Origin: JABDQA01 sp963759125
GTDB taxonomy: Bacteria > Desulfobacterota > Desulfobulbia > Desulfobulbales > Desulfocapsaceae
Reading direction: 5' to 3'
NCBI GenBank assembly: GCA_963759125.1
Contig: CAVWXN010000004.1
Location: 253,792 to 317,791, forward strand
DNA length: 64,000 nucleotides
How positions within the stretch are numbered: the stretch's first letter is position 1; each line of letters starts with the position of its first letter. Position numbers and translations under genes: made by a program. Below the pieces are notes generated by a model. It was not told the DNA's origin. It did no database searches and saw only the letters and a program-made list of their open reading frames with translations. Shown here one piece after another: positions 43,662 through 52,313 of this stretch.

Positions 43662-45656
43662 ATGGAACTGTTCCCTGATCATTTGCGCTCCCTGAAACAT
43701 TTAGCCAGGGAATACCCATCTCCGGAAGCCGCCGCGGAAGCCATCATAAACCTGGAGGCACAGCTTAACCTGCCTAAAGGAACCGAGCATTTTATCTCAG
43801 ATATTCACGGTGAGTATGAAGCCTTCAGTAGAGTGGTCAGCCATGCCTCGGGCTCGATTAAGCGCAAGATTGCCGAACTTTTCAGAGACGATCTCGCAGA
43901 ACAGGACCAGCTAAATCTTGGTGCCCTTATCTACCAGCCTGAGACCATGGCTGGAGTTCTGATGCCGGGTCCTGAAAACCAGGAACAGTGGTTTCAACAA
44001 ACACTTCTGCGGTTGATACAGGTGTTGCGCTCAGTCTCATCGAAGTATCCCCGTCACAAGGTTCAGCAGTTGATCACCGGCCGTTTCCAGGGGCTGGTTG
44101 AAGAGCTGCTTTACGAAAACGAGAAACTGGCCGATAAAGGTGAATATTACCAGGGACTGATCGAGAGTATCGTCGCCACGGGTCATGGCAAGTCGCTTAT
44201 CACCGTTATTTCCAGGGCAATCCAGTGCTTGGCAATTGATCATCTGCATGTGGTGGGCGACATTTACGACCGGGGAGCGGGGGCACATCTCATCGTTGAC
44301 CGGCTGATGGAATATCACAGCGTCGATATTCAATGGGGCAACCATGATATCCTCTGGATGGGGGCGGCAGCTGGCAGCAAGGCGTGTATCGCCAATGTTA
44401 TCCGTATTTCTCTGCGTCACGGAAACATGGCAACCCTGGAAACCGGTTATGCAGTCAGCCTCATGCCTCTTGCCTCATTTGCAATCGAGGAGTACGGAGA
44501 TGATCAGTTCGAGCTGTTCATGCCCCAGGAGTTCATCGACTCAGATGATTCCGCAAGTGAACGAATATTAATGGCCCGTATGCACAAAGCCATCACCCTG
44601 ATCCAGTTCAAGCTGGAGGCTCAGCTGATAAGGCGAAGACCTGAATACCAACTTGATGATCGTCTGCTTCTCGATAAGATCGATTTTACCCGGGGGACAG
44701 TCACCATTGGCGACACTGCATATCCTCTGCGGGACACCAAGCTGCGAACCGTCTCGACCGAGGACCCCTATAGTCTGACGGCTGCCGAACAGCATGTTAT
44801 CGAGCGTTTAAAGGTCGGTTTTTTGAACAGCGAAAAACTGCAGCGCCATACCCGCTTTCTGTTTGCCAAAGGCAGCGTCTACAAGGCCCACAATGGCAAT
44901 CTGCTCTACCATGGCTGTATTCCGATGAATGAGGATGGCTCGTATAAATCGCTGCGTCTTGATAATGTTGAATTCAACGGCAGAGATCTGATGCAGCGGT
45001 TCCACCAGCTCGCCCGCCTTGGATATTTTGCCCCCACCGGCTCCGCTGAACAGCAGATTGGGCTCGATGCCATGTGGTACTTGTGGTGCGGTCCCTGTTC
45101 CCCTCTGTTCGGCAAAGAAAAGATGACCACCTTTGAACAATACTTTGTCGAGGAAAAATCGACCCACAAAGAGAAGCGCAACATCTACTACACTTTGCGC
45201 AACGACGAAGCGACAGTCAGGCACATTCTGGAGTCATTCGATCTGGATGCAGACAAGGGGCACGTGGTAAACGGCCATGTGCCGGTGATCGTCAAGAAAA
45301 AGGAGCAGCCGATTAAAGCCGGAGGGAAACTTATCGTTATCGACGGCGGTTTTTCCAGGGCTTACCAGAGGAAGACGGGGATCGCCGGCTATACGCTTAT
45401 CTACAATTCCTGGGGGTTGCTGCTCGCCACCTACCAGCAGGGCGGCCAGGCAAAAGGCGACGACAGACCCATCTACGATATCGACTGTACGACGGAAACC
45501 CTGGAGAGCAGTCAGCGCAGGATTCGTATACGGGAAACCGATCTGGGCCGGGACGTCCAGTACCGCATTGACGAATTGAGTGCGCTGCTCGAGGCTTACC
45601 AGAGAGGAGAAATAGTGCAGTACATGTTGCCTCTCGGTCAGCAGCCTAACGGATGA
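43662..45656 (+). CDS. fbp: Fructose-1,6-bisphosphatase, class 3
   Basis: 664 residues, the Firmicutes-type (class III) gluconeogenic phosphatase with a metallophosphatase core. Motifs: SDIHGEYEAF (metal), VVGDIYDRGAGAHLIVD, WGNHDILWMGAAAG, and the late NGHVPVIVKKKEQP ... GGKLIVIDGGFSRAYQ. Length is normal. Lies 66 bp after the broken glgC; the ribosome-binding site is weak. The set tkt, fbp and tal would allow sugar phosphates to run toward hexose, so this gene may explain why the locus was kept while the glycogen genes decayed. Confidence 0.93.
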   Translation: MELFPDHLRSLKHLAREYPSPEAAAEAIINLEAQLNLPKGTEHFISDIHGEYEAFSRVVSHASGSIKRKIAELFRDDLAEQDQLNLGALIYQPETMAGVLMPGPENQEQWFQQTLLRLIQVLRSVSSKYPRHKVQQLITGRFQGLVEELLYENEKLADKGEYYQGLIESIVATGHGKSLITVISRAIQCLAIDHLHVVGDIYDRGAGAHLIVDRLMEYHSVDIQWGNHDILWMGAAAGSKACIANVIRISLRHGNMATLETGYAVSLMPLASFAIEEYGDDQFELFMPQEFIDSDDSASERILMARMHKAITLIQFKLEAQLIRRRPEYQLDDRLLLDKIDFTRGTVTIGDTAYPLRDTKLRTVSTEDPYSLTAAEQHVIERLKVGFLNSEKLQRHTRFLFAKGSVYKAHNGNLLYHGCIPMNEDGSYKSLRLDNVEFNGRDLMQRFHQLARLGYFAPTGSAEQQIGLDAMWYLWCGPCSPLFGKEKMTTFEQYFVEEKSTHKEKRNIYYTLRNDEATVRHILESFDLDADKGHVVNGHVPVIVKKKEQPIKAGGKLIVIDGGFSRAYQRKTGIAGYTLIYNSWGLLLATYQQGGQAKGDDRPIYDIDCTTETLESSQRRIRIRETDLGRDVQYRIDELSALLEAYQRGEIVQYMLPLGQQPNG

Positions 45657-45716
45657 GCTTTTTGCCGATGAAGGTCGGTCTGAGCATCAGTTCCAAGATA
45701 AAAAAATCGAGGTGGA

Positions 45717-46010
45717 ATGGACAATATAACTATCATCAGTGACTTCGATCACTACTTGATGGGAGAAGGAAGCCACGAACGCACCTACCAGAAAATGGGG
45801 GCGCAGATAATTGAGATCGAGGGCAGCAAAGGGGTACATTTTGCCGTCTGGGCACCCAACGCCCGCCAGGTTTATGTCATGGGCGATTTTAATTCATGGC
45901 AAGGGTCGAGCCACCCACTTTCCCCCAGCGACAGCGGTATCTGGAATTTACAACTTAAGCGTAAACGCTCGGATAGTACTTACAATCGTGCTTTGGGAAT
46001 AATGCAATAG
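45717..46010 (+). pseudogene. glgB: glgB (branching enzyme) 5' fragment
   Basis: The first ~80 codons encode the start of the alpha-1,4-glucan branching enzyme: YLMGEGSHERTYQKMGAQ and the CBM48 core GVHFAVWAPNARQVYVMGDF, NSWQGSSHPL, SGIW. After that the frame degenerates and stops, 4 bp from the end of the convergent transaldolase. The catalytic domain (over 500 residues) is absent. GAGGTGG precedes the ATG. The breakpoint near 45955 marks the edge of the inserted tal-oiaK block. Confidence 0.85.
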
Positions 46011-46013
46011 CCT

Positions 46014-46955
46014 TTAAGACTTTAGACGCTTTTTTAATGTGTTTAAGTCTTTGGCGAAATTACGGATACCTTCAGCAAGTTTTTCCGTTGCCATGGCGTC
46101 TTCGTTATGCGCCCAGCGGAACGCGTTCTCATCGAATGGCTGTCTATCCACTACCTCAATGTTGTTCGGGTCAAGTTTGCGACTTAGTTCACCGCTTTTA
46201 TTGTCAAGCTCTTCTAATAACTGCGGGGAGATGGTCAGATTATCACAACCGGCCAGTTCTATGATCTCGCCGATGTTTCTGAAGCTGGCGCCCATAACAA
46301 TGGTTTTGTAACCATGATATTTATAATAATTGTAGATCTGTTTTACTGATACCACGCCGGGCTCTTCCGCCGGCGCATAATCCTGCCCCGTGGCTTTTTT
46401 ATACCAATCAAGGACACGCCCGACGAATGGAGAAATCAAAGTAACCCCGGCATCGGCGCAGGCCACCGCCTGATGATAACCGAATAATAATGTCAAATTA
46501 CAGTTAATACCTTGCTTTTCCAGAAACTCAGCTGCTTGTATACCCTCCCAGGTTGAGGCGATTTTGATTAAAACACGTTGTTTGTCAACCCCGGCTTGCT
46601 CGTATAAATCAATTATAATTTTTGCCCGTTCAATGGTCGCTTCCGTGTCAAACGAAAATGTGGCGTCGATTTCAGTTGAGATTCGGCCCGGAATGGTCTT
46701 CAAAATTTCGGCACCAATATCAAGCGCTAGTTTATCAACCGCACAATCCAGTTGTTGCGCTGCACCAATGTTTTGGTGTGCCGCCCAGGCTTTGGCCTGT
46801 TCAAGGTAAGGTGCATATTCCGGAATGTCTGCCGCCTTTAGCAGCAAGCTTGGATTGGTGGTCGCATCCTGCGGTTGATATTTTTTAATCGCTTCAATGT
46901 CACCGGTATCGGCAACCAGAACGCTCATTTGCTTTAACTGTTCGAGTATTGTCAT
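46014..46955 (-). CDS. tal: Transaldolase
   Basis: 313 residues, class I aldolase of TalB type. Asp near residue 17 (VADTGD), TTNPSLLLKAA, the Schiff-base Lys in RVLIKIASTWEG, TLLFGYHQAVACADAG, ISPFVGR and the late IGEIIELAGCDNLTISP. ATG 46955 is used (GGAGA 7 nt upstream); an upstream ATG adds 12 residues. Last gene of the leftward oiaK-lerI-derI-tal unit; converts erythrose-4-P, the predicted product of DerI, with fructose-6-P to sedoheptulose-7-P. Confidence 0.92.
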   Translation of the reverse strand: MTILEQLKQMSVLVADTGDIEAIKKYQPQDATTNPSLLLKAADIPEYAPYLEQAKAWAAHQNIGAAQQLDCAVDKLALDIGAEILKTIPGRISTEIDATFSFDTEATIERAKIIIDLYEQAGVDKQRVLIKIASTWEGIQAAEFLEKQGINCNLTLLFGYHQAVACADAGVTLISPFVGRVLDWYKKATGQDYAPAEEPGVVSVKQIYNYYKYHGYKTIVMGASFRNIGEIIELAGCDNLTISPQLLEELDNKSGELSRKLDPNNIEVVDRQPFDENAFRWAHNEDAMATEKLAEGIRNFAKDLNTLKKRLKS

Positions 46956-47046
46956 GGTATTCTCCGCAGTTGTTAATCTAGTTAGATGCACTATTCCGCA
47001 AGCTTGAGCGCAATCATCAGAGACGGCTAGGCAGCAGAACCCCCGA

Positions 47047-47508
47047 TCACTCCTTGCTATATTTCGCGTCCACCTCGTTGACGGCTTTCACATTCCCAGC
47101 GGAAGAGCCATACAAATCGAAATCAAGGGTGTTGGCGAGAAATGTCTCGGCAATGTTCTTGGCCAGTTCCGGACCGATCACCCGTGCGCCCAGAGTAATA
47201 ATATGCGCATTGTTCGACAATGCGGCGCGTTCGGCGGAATAGGTGTCGTGACATTGGGCGGCACGGATGCCCGGCACCTTGTTAGCCGACATGCAAACGC
47301 CGATGCCAGTGCCGCAGATTAGGATTGCCCGGTCGTACTCCCCTGCAATTACAGCAGAAGCAACCCGGTCGGCAAGGTTGGCGTAAAATTGGTCTGGTCC
47401 TTCCCCGGTGCGTGAAATTTCATCTACCTCGAACTTGTTTGACAAGTGGTCGGCAAGAACCTTTGCGAGGCCCTCGCCGGCGCTGTCGCCGGCAATCGCA
47501 ATTTTCAC
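47047..47508 (-). CDS. derI: RpiB-family D-erythrulose-4-phosphate isomerase
   Basis: 153 residues, LacAB/RpiB fold. The N-terminus reads GDSAGEGLAK where ribose-5-P isomerase B has the GSDHAG pattern, which is typical of the DerI (D-erythrulose-4-P to D-erythrose-4-P) group; the catalytic Cys is in ILICGTGIGVCMSANKVPGI. GTG start with AAGGAG 7 nt upstream, 22 bp after lerI. The partnership with lerI, oiaK and tal supports DerI over RpiB. Isofunctional assignment rests on homology and context. Confidence 0.8.
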   Translation of the reverse strand: MKIAIAGDSAGEGLAKVLADHLSNKFEVDEISRTGEGPDQFYANLADRVASAVIAGEYDRAILICGTGIGVCMSANKVPGIRAAQCHDTYSAERAALSNNAHIITLGARVIGPELAKNIAETFLANTLDFDLYGSSAGNVKAVNEVDAKYSKE

Positions 47509-47530
47509 GATATGTCTCCTTGATTATGGT

Positions 47531-48307
47531 TCAGATTATGGTTGCGCATTTACCGAGAATGTCGAGATAGCCTTGGACATTCCAGGCGGAGCGACCGATA
47601 AAAAGCCCGTCGATATGGGGGCATTGGATGAGATCTTGGCAATTACCCGGATTCACCGAACCGCCGTAAAGGCAGGGTATGCGGCGTCCGAGCATATCCT
47701 CGGCAACGGCGATGATCTCGGCTTGCCGTGCGTCTGCGTAATCCGAAGCAGCTGGAATCCCTCCGTCGCCGATGGCCCAGACAGGTTCGTAAGCAAGCAG
47801 GATAGGTGCCGACATTTGCGCCTCGTCTAGTTTGCCGAAAGCACCTCGCACTTGACTTTCCAGAGTCTCGCGTGCTCGCCCGGCCTCCCGCTCTGCGAGG
47901 GTTTCCCCAATGCAGATAAGCGGTATAAGTCCATGCCGCACTGCGGCCTCCGTCTTCAGTCCCACGGTTTTGTCGGTCTCGCCGAAATGTGTGCGCCGTT
48001 CTGAGTGCCCGAGCTCGACTATATCGAGGTTGCAATCGGTCAGCATGACGGGCGATACCTCCCCGGTCCAGGCCCCAGCATCTTCCCAGTGCATGTTCTG
48101 CGCCCCGACCTTTACCGAAGTTTCGTTGAGGATTCGTTTGACCTGACGAACTGAAGTGAATGGTGGGATTACGAAACGCTGGATCCGCGGATCGTCCGTC
48201 TCGTCAGTCGTGGAAAGATCGCGGGCAAAGCTTTCGGCCTCGATCAGAGTCTTGTTCATCTTCCAACTGGTGCCTACCCATATCTGTGGTTGGGGAAAAG
48301 CTGTCAT
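47531..48307 (-). CDS. lerI: Triosephosphate-isomerase-like L-erythrulose-1-phosphate isomerase
   Basis: 258 residues, TIM fold with catalytic Lys in GTSWKMNKT, His in ELGHSERR and Glu in AYEPVWAIG. The start GTSWKMNKT instead of the GNWKMN of glycolytic TIM, and the later GIPAASDYADARQAEI, are those of the LerI group that converts L-erythrulose-1-P to D-erythrulose-4-P in tetritol and apionate pathways. ATG 48307 is chosen, with AGGAGG 8 nt upstream overlapping the oiaK stop; ATG 48313 is too close. Directly between oiaK and derI. Confidence 0.82.
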   Translation of the reverse strand: MTAFPQPQIWVGTSWKMNKTLIEAESFARDLSTTDETDDPRIQRFVIPPFTSVRQVKRILNETSVKVGAQNMHWEDAGAWTGEVSPVMLTDCNLDIVELGHSERRTHFGETDKTVGLKTEAAVRHGLIPLICIGETLAEREAGRARETLESQVRGAFGKLDEAQMSAPILLAYEPVWAIGDGGIPAASDYADARQAEIIAVAEDMLGRRIPCLYGGSVNPGNCQDLIQCPHIDGLFIGRSAWNVQGYLDILGKCATII

Positions 48308-48319
48308 CGTCATGTCCTC

Positions 48320-49696
48320 CTATTGTGCAGCGCCGTCACGAACCCAGCTAAAGAAGTCCTTGGAGCCCATCTGGCCACCTTTCAGCGCAATTTCCAGGCC
48401 ATCATGCGGTGAATCCCCATGTGCTTTACAGATTGGGGCACCCGGAATGGTGGGTGCTCTCGCAATCAGCGCCTGCAGGTTCAGCTGCTGCATACCGTAC
48501 CCCGAGGTGTCCCCACCCGAGATCACTGCACGGCGAATGCCGGTCTTCAGCAGAATCCGGTCGAGGATCCGGCCGAGGGCATTGCCAACGCGCGCATTAG
48601 CCTCTCTAGGATCGAGTCCACTGGTGGAAAGAGCATTGCGAAAGATTTCGACATCCGGATCGTCCGGTCCTTTGGCCGAGTAAATGAGTGGACTTGCGCC
48701 CCGTTCTGCCGCAGTTATGCCTTCAGAGATCTGCCGATTGATTTCAGCTTCTAGATCTCCGTCAGTTCCGCATACGCATGTTGCAGGGAATGGTAAAAGT
48801 TCAAATCCATTCTTTTCGGCATGTTCAAGTTGCTTTGCCGTGGTAGGTGAAACCGATCCTGAAACTGCAACGATTTGGTCGACTTTGCCGGCTGAAGGCG
48901 CAGGTGGAACAGGTTCCAGCATCCCTGTAGCGATCCAGTGACGCACGAGTGCGTATTCGACTCCCTGACTTCCAACCACGAAACCAAGATTTTCCCGGTT
49001 TTCCCAAAGCAGACGCCCGGCGGCCTCTTCGGAGACTGGTTCCATTGAGTCTATTGAAAGAATTCGAGCACCGGACTTAAGTATCGCAAGAAGAGCGTGC
49101 TGCGGGTTACCCCACAGCATCTCCAGATTGATAAGGGAAGAAGGAAGATCGGTCTGGTGGGCAAGATGGCGCAGTAAATCTGACTCGTCCATCGGGGTAA
49201 CCGGGTGGTGAGCCATTACAGGGTGCCGATCAAGCCGGAAGACCCCGTCGAAAGACCCGGCGAACAGATGCCCGAAGGCCTGGTATCTCCGCATTTGCGG
49301 GGCTGCGGTGATCAACGGCACGGTCGCTGTCGGGCGGATCGCCAGACCAACCTCGATTGCTTTACCAATCGAGCCCGTCTCAGGGGAGGAATCGAAAGTC
49401 GAGCACGTTTTGTAATGTAGAATAGGCGATTGGAGATCGTTCAACCAGGCAAACGACCGGGGCAGATTCTCTGCCATCCATTCCGGGTCCTTGGAACGCG
49501 CCGTCGAGGCAATGCCAATGGCACGTTTACCCTTGAAGCGTTCCAGCAATTCTTGGGATGGAATATCGGTGAACAACACGGTTGGCACACCTGAAAAGGC
49601 CAGTACCTCCATCACCGCAGCCGAACCAGTGAAGTCATCTCCGAACCATGTGATCCAGGGTGTTGTCGATTCCTCTAATTGCAACTGTGCGGACAT
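48320..49696 (-). CDS. oiaK: DUF1537-family kinase, 3-oxo-isoapionate kinase
   Basis: 458 residues of the four-carbon/sugar-acid kinase family. N-terminal substrate domain with WFGDDFTGSAAVMEVLAFSG and HYKTCSTFDSSPETGSIGKA; C-terminal nucleotide domain with AVSGSVSPTTAKQLEHA, NALGRILDRIL and RRAVISGGDTSGYGMQQL. In the D-apionate pathway OiaK makes 3-oxo-isoapionate-4-phosphate, which the RuBisCO-like protein then uses. First gene of the leftward unit; GGGAG lies 7 nt before ATG. Divergent from apnO across a 177-bp control region. Confidence 0.82.
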   Translation of the reverse strand: MSAQLQLEESTTPWITWFGDDFTGSAAVMEVLAFSGVPTVLFTDIPSQELLERFKGKRAIGIASTARSKDPEWMAENLPRSFAWLNDLQSPILHYKTCSTFDSSPETGSIGKAIEVGLAIRPTATVPLITAAPQMRRYQAFGHLFAGSFDGVFRLDRHPVMAHHPVTPMDESDLLRHLAHQTDLPSSLINLEMLWGNPQHALLAILKSGARILSIDSMEPVSEEAAGRLLWENRENLGFVVGSQGVEYALVRHWIATGMLEPVPPAPSAGKVDQIVAVSGSVSPTTAKQLEHAEKNGFELLPFPATCVCGTDGDLEAEINRQISEGITAAERGASPLIYSAKGPDDPDVEIFRNALSTSGLDPREANARVGNALGRILDRILLKTGIRRAVISGGDTSGYGMQQLNLQALIARAPTIPGAPICKAHGDSPHDGLEIALKGGQMGSKDFFSWVRDGAAQ

Positions 49697-49749
49697 TGGC
49701 TACTCCCATCATTTAACTATTCTGTCGGTAAAAAAGTTACATTCTGCCA

Positions 49750-49793
49750 TTGACACGGCCACCGAGTTGATATATGATGATTATGTCATCATA
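49750..49793 (+). promoter_or_regulatory. Sigma-70-type promoter of apnO with overlapping operator dyad
   Basis: TTGACA (49750-49755), exactly 17 bp, then TATGAT (49773-49778), pointing to apnO. A perfect dyad TATGATGA-N5-TCATCATA (49773-49793) covers the -10 box and the likely start site, an ideal repressor position. The GntR/FCD protein at 30758 is the obvious candidate but this is inferred. The same 177-bp region must also drive oiaK on the other strand. Confidence 0.7.
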
Positions 49794-49873
49794 CAAGTAA
49801 TAGTATAATCATCACTAAGGATTTGCAAGCTAATTTTTCATGGTGACAGACTTTTAAAAAAGGAGGAATATTC

Positions 49874-50701
49874 ATGACAGCAATTGCATTGTTTGGAGCT
49901 GGCGGAAAAATGGGCATCCGTCTTGGAATGAATCTGGTGAGGTCCGACTTTGAAGTACGCCATGTTGAAGTCTCGGACATAGGCAAGGACAGATTGAAAA
50001 CTGAAATCGGTGTAGATCCTGTGGAGCCGGATACAGCAATCGACGGCGCCGATGTGGTGATCCTTGCCGTACCCGATACCGTTATCGGCAAGGTGACCGA
50101 AAACCTCGTGCCCAAGCTGGATTCGGGTACAATGGTCGTGATCCTCGATGCGGCCGCGCCTTATGCAGGCCATCTGCCTGAACGTGACGACATAACCTAT
50201 TTCATCTCTCACCCTTGCCACCCCCCGATCTTCAACAATGAAACGACCGAGGCGGGTCGAAAAGATTACTTCGGCGGTATTGCGGCTGAGCAGGGCGTGG
50301 TAAATGCACTGGTCCAGGGGCCTGAAGAGCACTATGCATTAGGCGACGAGATCTCCCGTGTTATTTATGCGCCTGTCAGTCGCACTCACCGCTGCAGCGT
50401 TGAGCAGTTGGCCTATCTAGAACCGGGACTCTCCGAAACCGTATGTGCATCGCTGCTCACCGTCATGAGTGAGGCCATGGACGAGGTGGTCAAACGTGGT
50501 GTTTCAAAGGAATGTGCCCGCGATTTTCTTCTTGGCCATATGAATATTCTCGGCGCAGTAATCTTCGAAGAAATTGATGGCGTATTCTCAGACGCCTGCA
50601 ACAAAGCGATTGAATTTGGCGTTCCCGCTCTGATGAAGGAAGACTGGAAACGGATATTTGAACCGGAGGAAATATTAGCCAGCGTCAAGCGGATTACCTG
50701 A
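49874..50701 (+). CDS. apnO: D-apionate oxidoisomerase-like dehydrogenase
   Basis: 275 residues. N-terminal Rossmann domain (FGAGGKMGIRLGMNLVRSDF, dinucleotide loop at residues 7-12) and a helical C-terminal domain (AKECARDFLLGHMNILGAVI type) as in ApnO, the NAD-dependent enzyme that oxidises D-apionate with migration of a hydroxymethyl group to give 3-oxo-isoapionate. The mid-region ISHPCHPPIFNNET is a further match to that group as remembered. AGGAGG lies 6 nt before ATG. Divergent from oiaK, with the RuBisCO-like gene downstream; context strongly supports the call. Confidence 0.8.
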   Translation: MTAIALFGAGGKMGIRLGMNLVRSDFEVRHVEVSDIGKDRLKTEIGVDPVEPDTAIDGADVVILAVPDTVIGKVTENLVPKLDSGTMVVILDAAAPYAGHLPERDDITYFISHPCHPPIFNNETTEAGRKDYFGGIAAEQGVVNALVQGPEEHYALGDEISRVIYAPVSRTHRCSVEQLAYLEPGLSETVCASLLTVMSEAMDEVVKRGVSKECARDFLLGHMNILGAVIFEEIDGVFSDACNKAIEFGVPALMKEDWKRIFEPEEILASVKRIT

Positions 50702-51050
50702 TCCAGAGCGGTAAATTTCACGTCGGGTGCCGCTGCTCGAAGACATCCGGAACGCCTTTGGGCCGCAGTTGTTGCCGGTAATCAATCTCGGCTTAGTCCT
50801 TCTTCTGTTGCCTGATCGGCCTTGTTAGGTCTCCTGATGCCATAGGCGAGATGGTCTGGAATACCATTTCTTCCTTGATAGCCTTCCATCGGGGCTCGAT
50901 TCGCAGCTTATTGTCGAGGTCTGTACATCGAATTTAAGCTGCGTTACTGACACTAGTGGCTATCAATTCTAAAAATTATTCTGTCCATTTCTGGGTCGTG
51001 GTTGTGGTGAATTTCACGCTCAGGATGTTTAAGCCACAACGGGGGATAAA
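50702..51050. other. Gap between apnO and the RuBisCO-like gene
   Basis: 349 bp without a gene or clear terminator. Long for an operon gap, so the RuBisCO-like gene may have its own promoter; none is convincing by eye. Confidence 0.4.
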
Positions 51051-52313
51051 ATGAATACATCAGATGCAACTCGATCAACCATCAGAGTAACCTATAGGAT
51101 TGAAACTTCTGATGAACCCGAGGCGATGGCCCGTAAGATCGCCTCTGACCAGTCTACCGGAACATTCACGGAATTGCCCGGAGAGACTGAGGCTGTGCGT
51201 GCCAGATGCGCCGCCAAGGTAGAAGAGCTCCGTCCCCTCGAACCGCTGGATCAGTCGTCGTTCCCGGACCCAGAGGGAACCGGGCCATACAACCGGGCTG
51301 ATGCAGTGATTTCTTATCCGTTTGAAGCTGTTGGCACGGACCTTGCCGCGCTTATGACGGTGGCAATCGGCGGAGTATTTGCAGTACGCGGCTTGAGCGG
51401 GATCAGGGTTGTTGATCTCGACCTTCCGCCAGCATGGGCTTGTCACCCAGGACCGCAGTTTGGTATTGCGGGCTCTCGTCGGCTGATGGGGGTTCCAGAG
51501 GGCCCAATGATCGCTTCGATCATCAAGCCGTCACTTGGACTGCTGCCTGAGGAGACAGCCTTGATAGTTGCCAAACTTTGCGAAGCTGGTGTGGATTTCA
51601 TCAAGGACGACGAAAAGCTGATGAGCCCGGGATACTCGCCACTTGAGGCGCGCATCCAGGCAATCATGCCGGTCATCGATGCTCATGCTCAAAAAACCGG
51701 CAAGCGCGTCATGTATGCTTTTGGCATTTCCTCGGCCGACCCAGACCAGATGATGAGAAATCACGATATGGTAATTGATGCGGGCGGAAACGCAGCGGTC
51801 CTCAACATCAACTCTATCGGCTACGGCGGGATGAATTTTCTGCGGAAGCGATCCGGGTTGTGCCTTCACGCCCACCGCAATGGTTGGGATATCCTCACGC
51901 GGCACCCAGGACTTGGCATGGAGTTCCGTGTATATCAGAAGATCTGGCGCCTTTTAGGCGTCGATCAATTCCAGATCAATGGAATCCGTGCAAAATACTG
52001 GGAACCGGATGAGAGCTTCGTTAAATCATTCCAGGACTGCATGACGCCGATTTTTACCGAATCCGATCGGGCGTTACCAGTCGTTTGTTCGGGCCAGTGG
52101 GGCGGACAGGCGGTTGAAACATACCAGCGCACTGGCCGGACTCTTGATCTTATGTATCTAAGTGGGGGAGGAATTCATGGCCATCCCGACGGACCGAAGG
52201 CTGGTGTCCGGGCTATCAGGCACGCATGGGAAGCCGCAACAGAGGGCATAAGCCTCATCGACAAGGCAAAAGACAACACAGAGCTGGCTGCGTCTTTGGC
52301 CCGGTGGGGGTGA
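51051..52313 (+). CDS. oiaX: RuBisCO-like protein, probable 3-oxo-isoapionate-4-phosphate decarboxylase
   Basis: 420 residues, RuBisCO large-subunit fold. The Mg-binding carbamylated-lysine site is intact (Lys185, Asp187, Glu188 in DFIKDDE), as is Lys159 (IIKPSLG) and the phosphate-binding GGGIHGHPDGPKAG. Loop 6 with the carboxylase Lys (GKLEG) is absent; the region reads QINGIRAKYW. So it cannot be a carboxylase. Two RuBisCO-like activities are known in apionate pathways: decarboxylase and transcarboxylase/hydrolase. lerI, derI and tal next door need L-erythrulose-1-P, the decarboxylase product, hence OiaX. GGGGGA precedes the ATG. Confidence 0.78.
   Translation: MNTSDATRSTIRVTYRIETSDEPEAMARKIASDQSTGTFTELPGETEAVRARCAAKVEELRPLEPLDQSSFPDPEGTGPYNRADAVISYPFEAVGTDLAALMTVAIGGVFAVRGLSGIRVVDLDLPPAWACHPGPQFGIAGSRRLMGVPEGPMIASIIKPSLGLLPEETALIVAKLCEAGVDFIKDDEKLMSPGYSPLEARIQAIMPVIDAHAQKTGKRVMYAFGISSADPDQMMRNHDMVIDAGGNAAVLNINSIGYGGMNFLRKRSGLCLHAHRNGWDILTRHPGLGMEFRVYQKIWRLLGVDQFQINGIRAKYWEPDESFVKSFQDCMTPIFTESDRALPVVCSGQWGGQAVETYQRTGRTLDLMYLSGGGIHGHPDGPKAGVRAIRHAWEAATEGISLIDKAKDNTELAASLARWG

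Noticed and set aside
51051..52313. True CO2-fixing RuBisCO
   Set aside because: The loop-6 lysine segment GKxxG is missing and no phosphoribulokinase is nearby; neighbours explain it as a sugar-acid enzyme.
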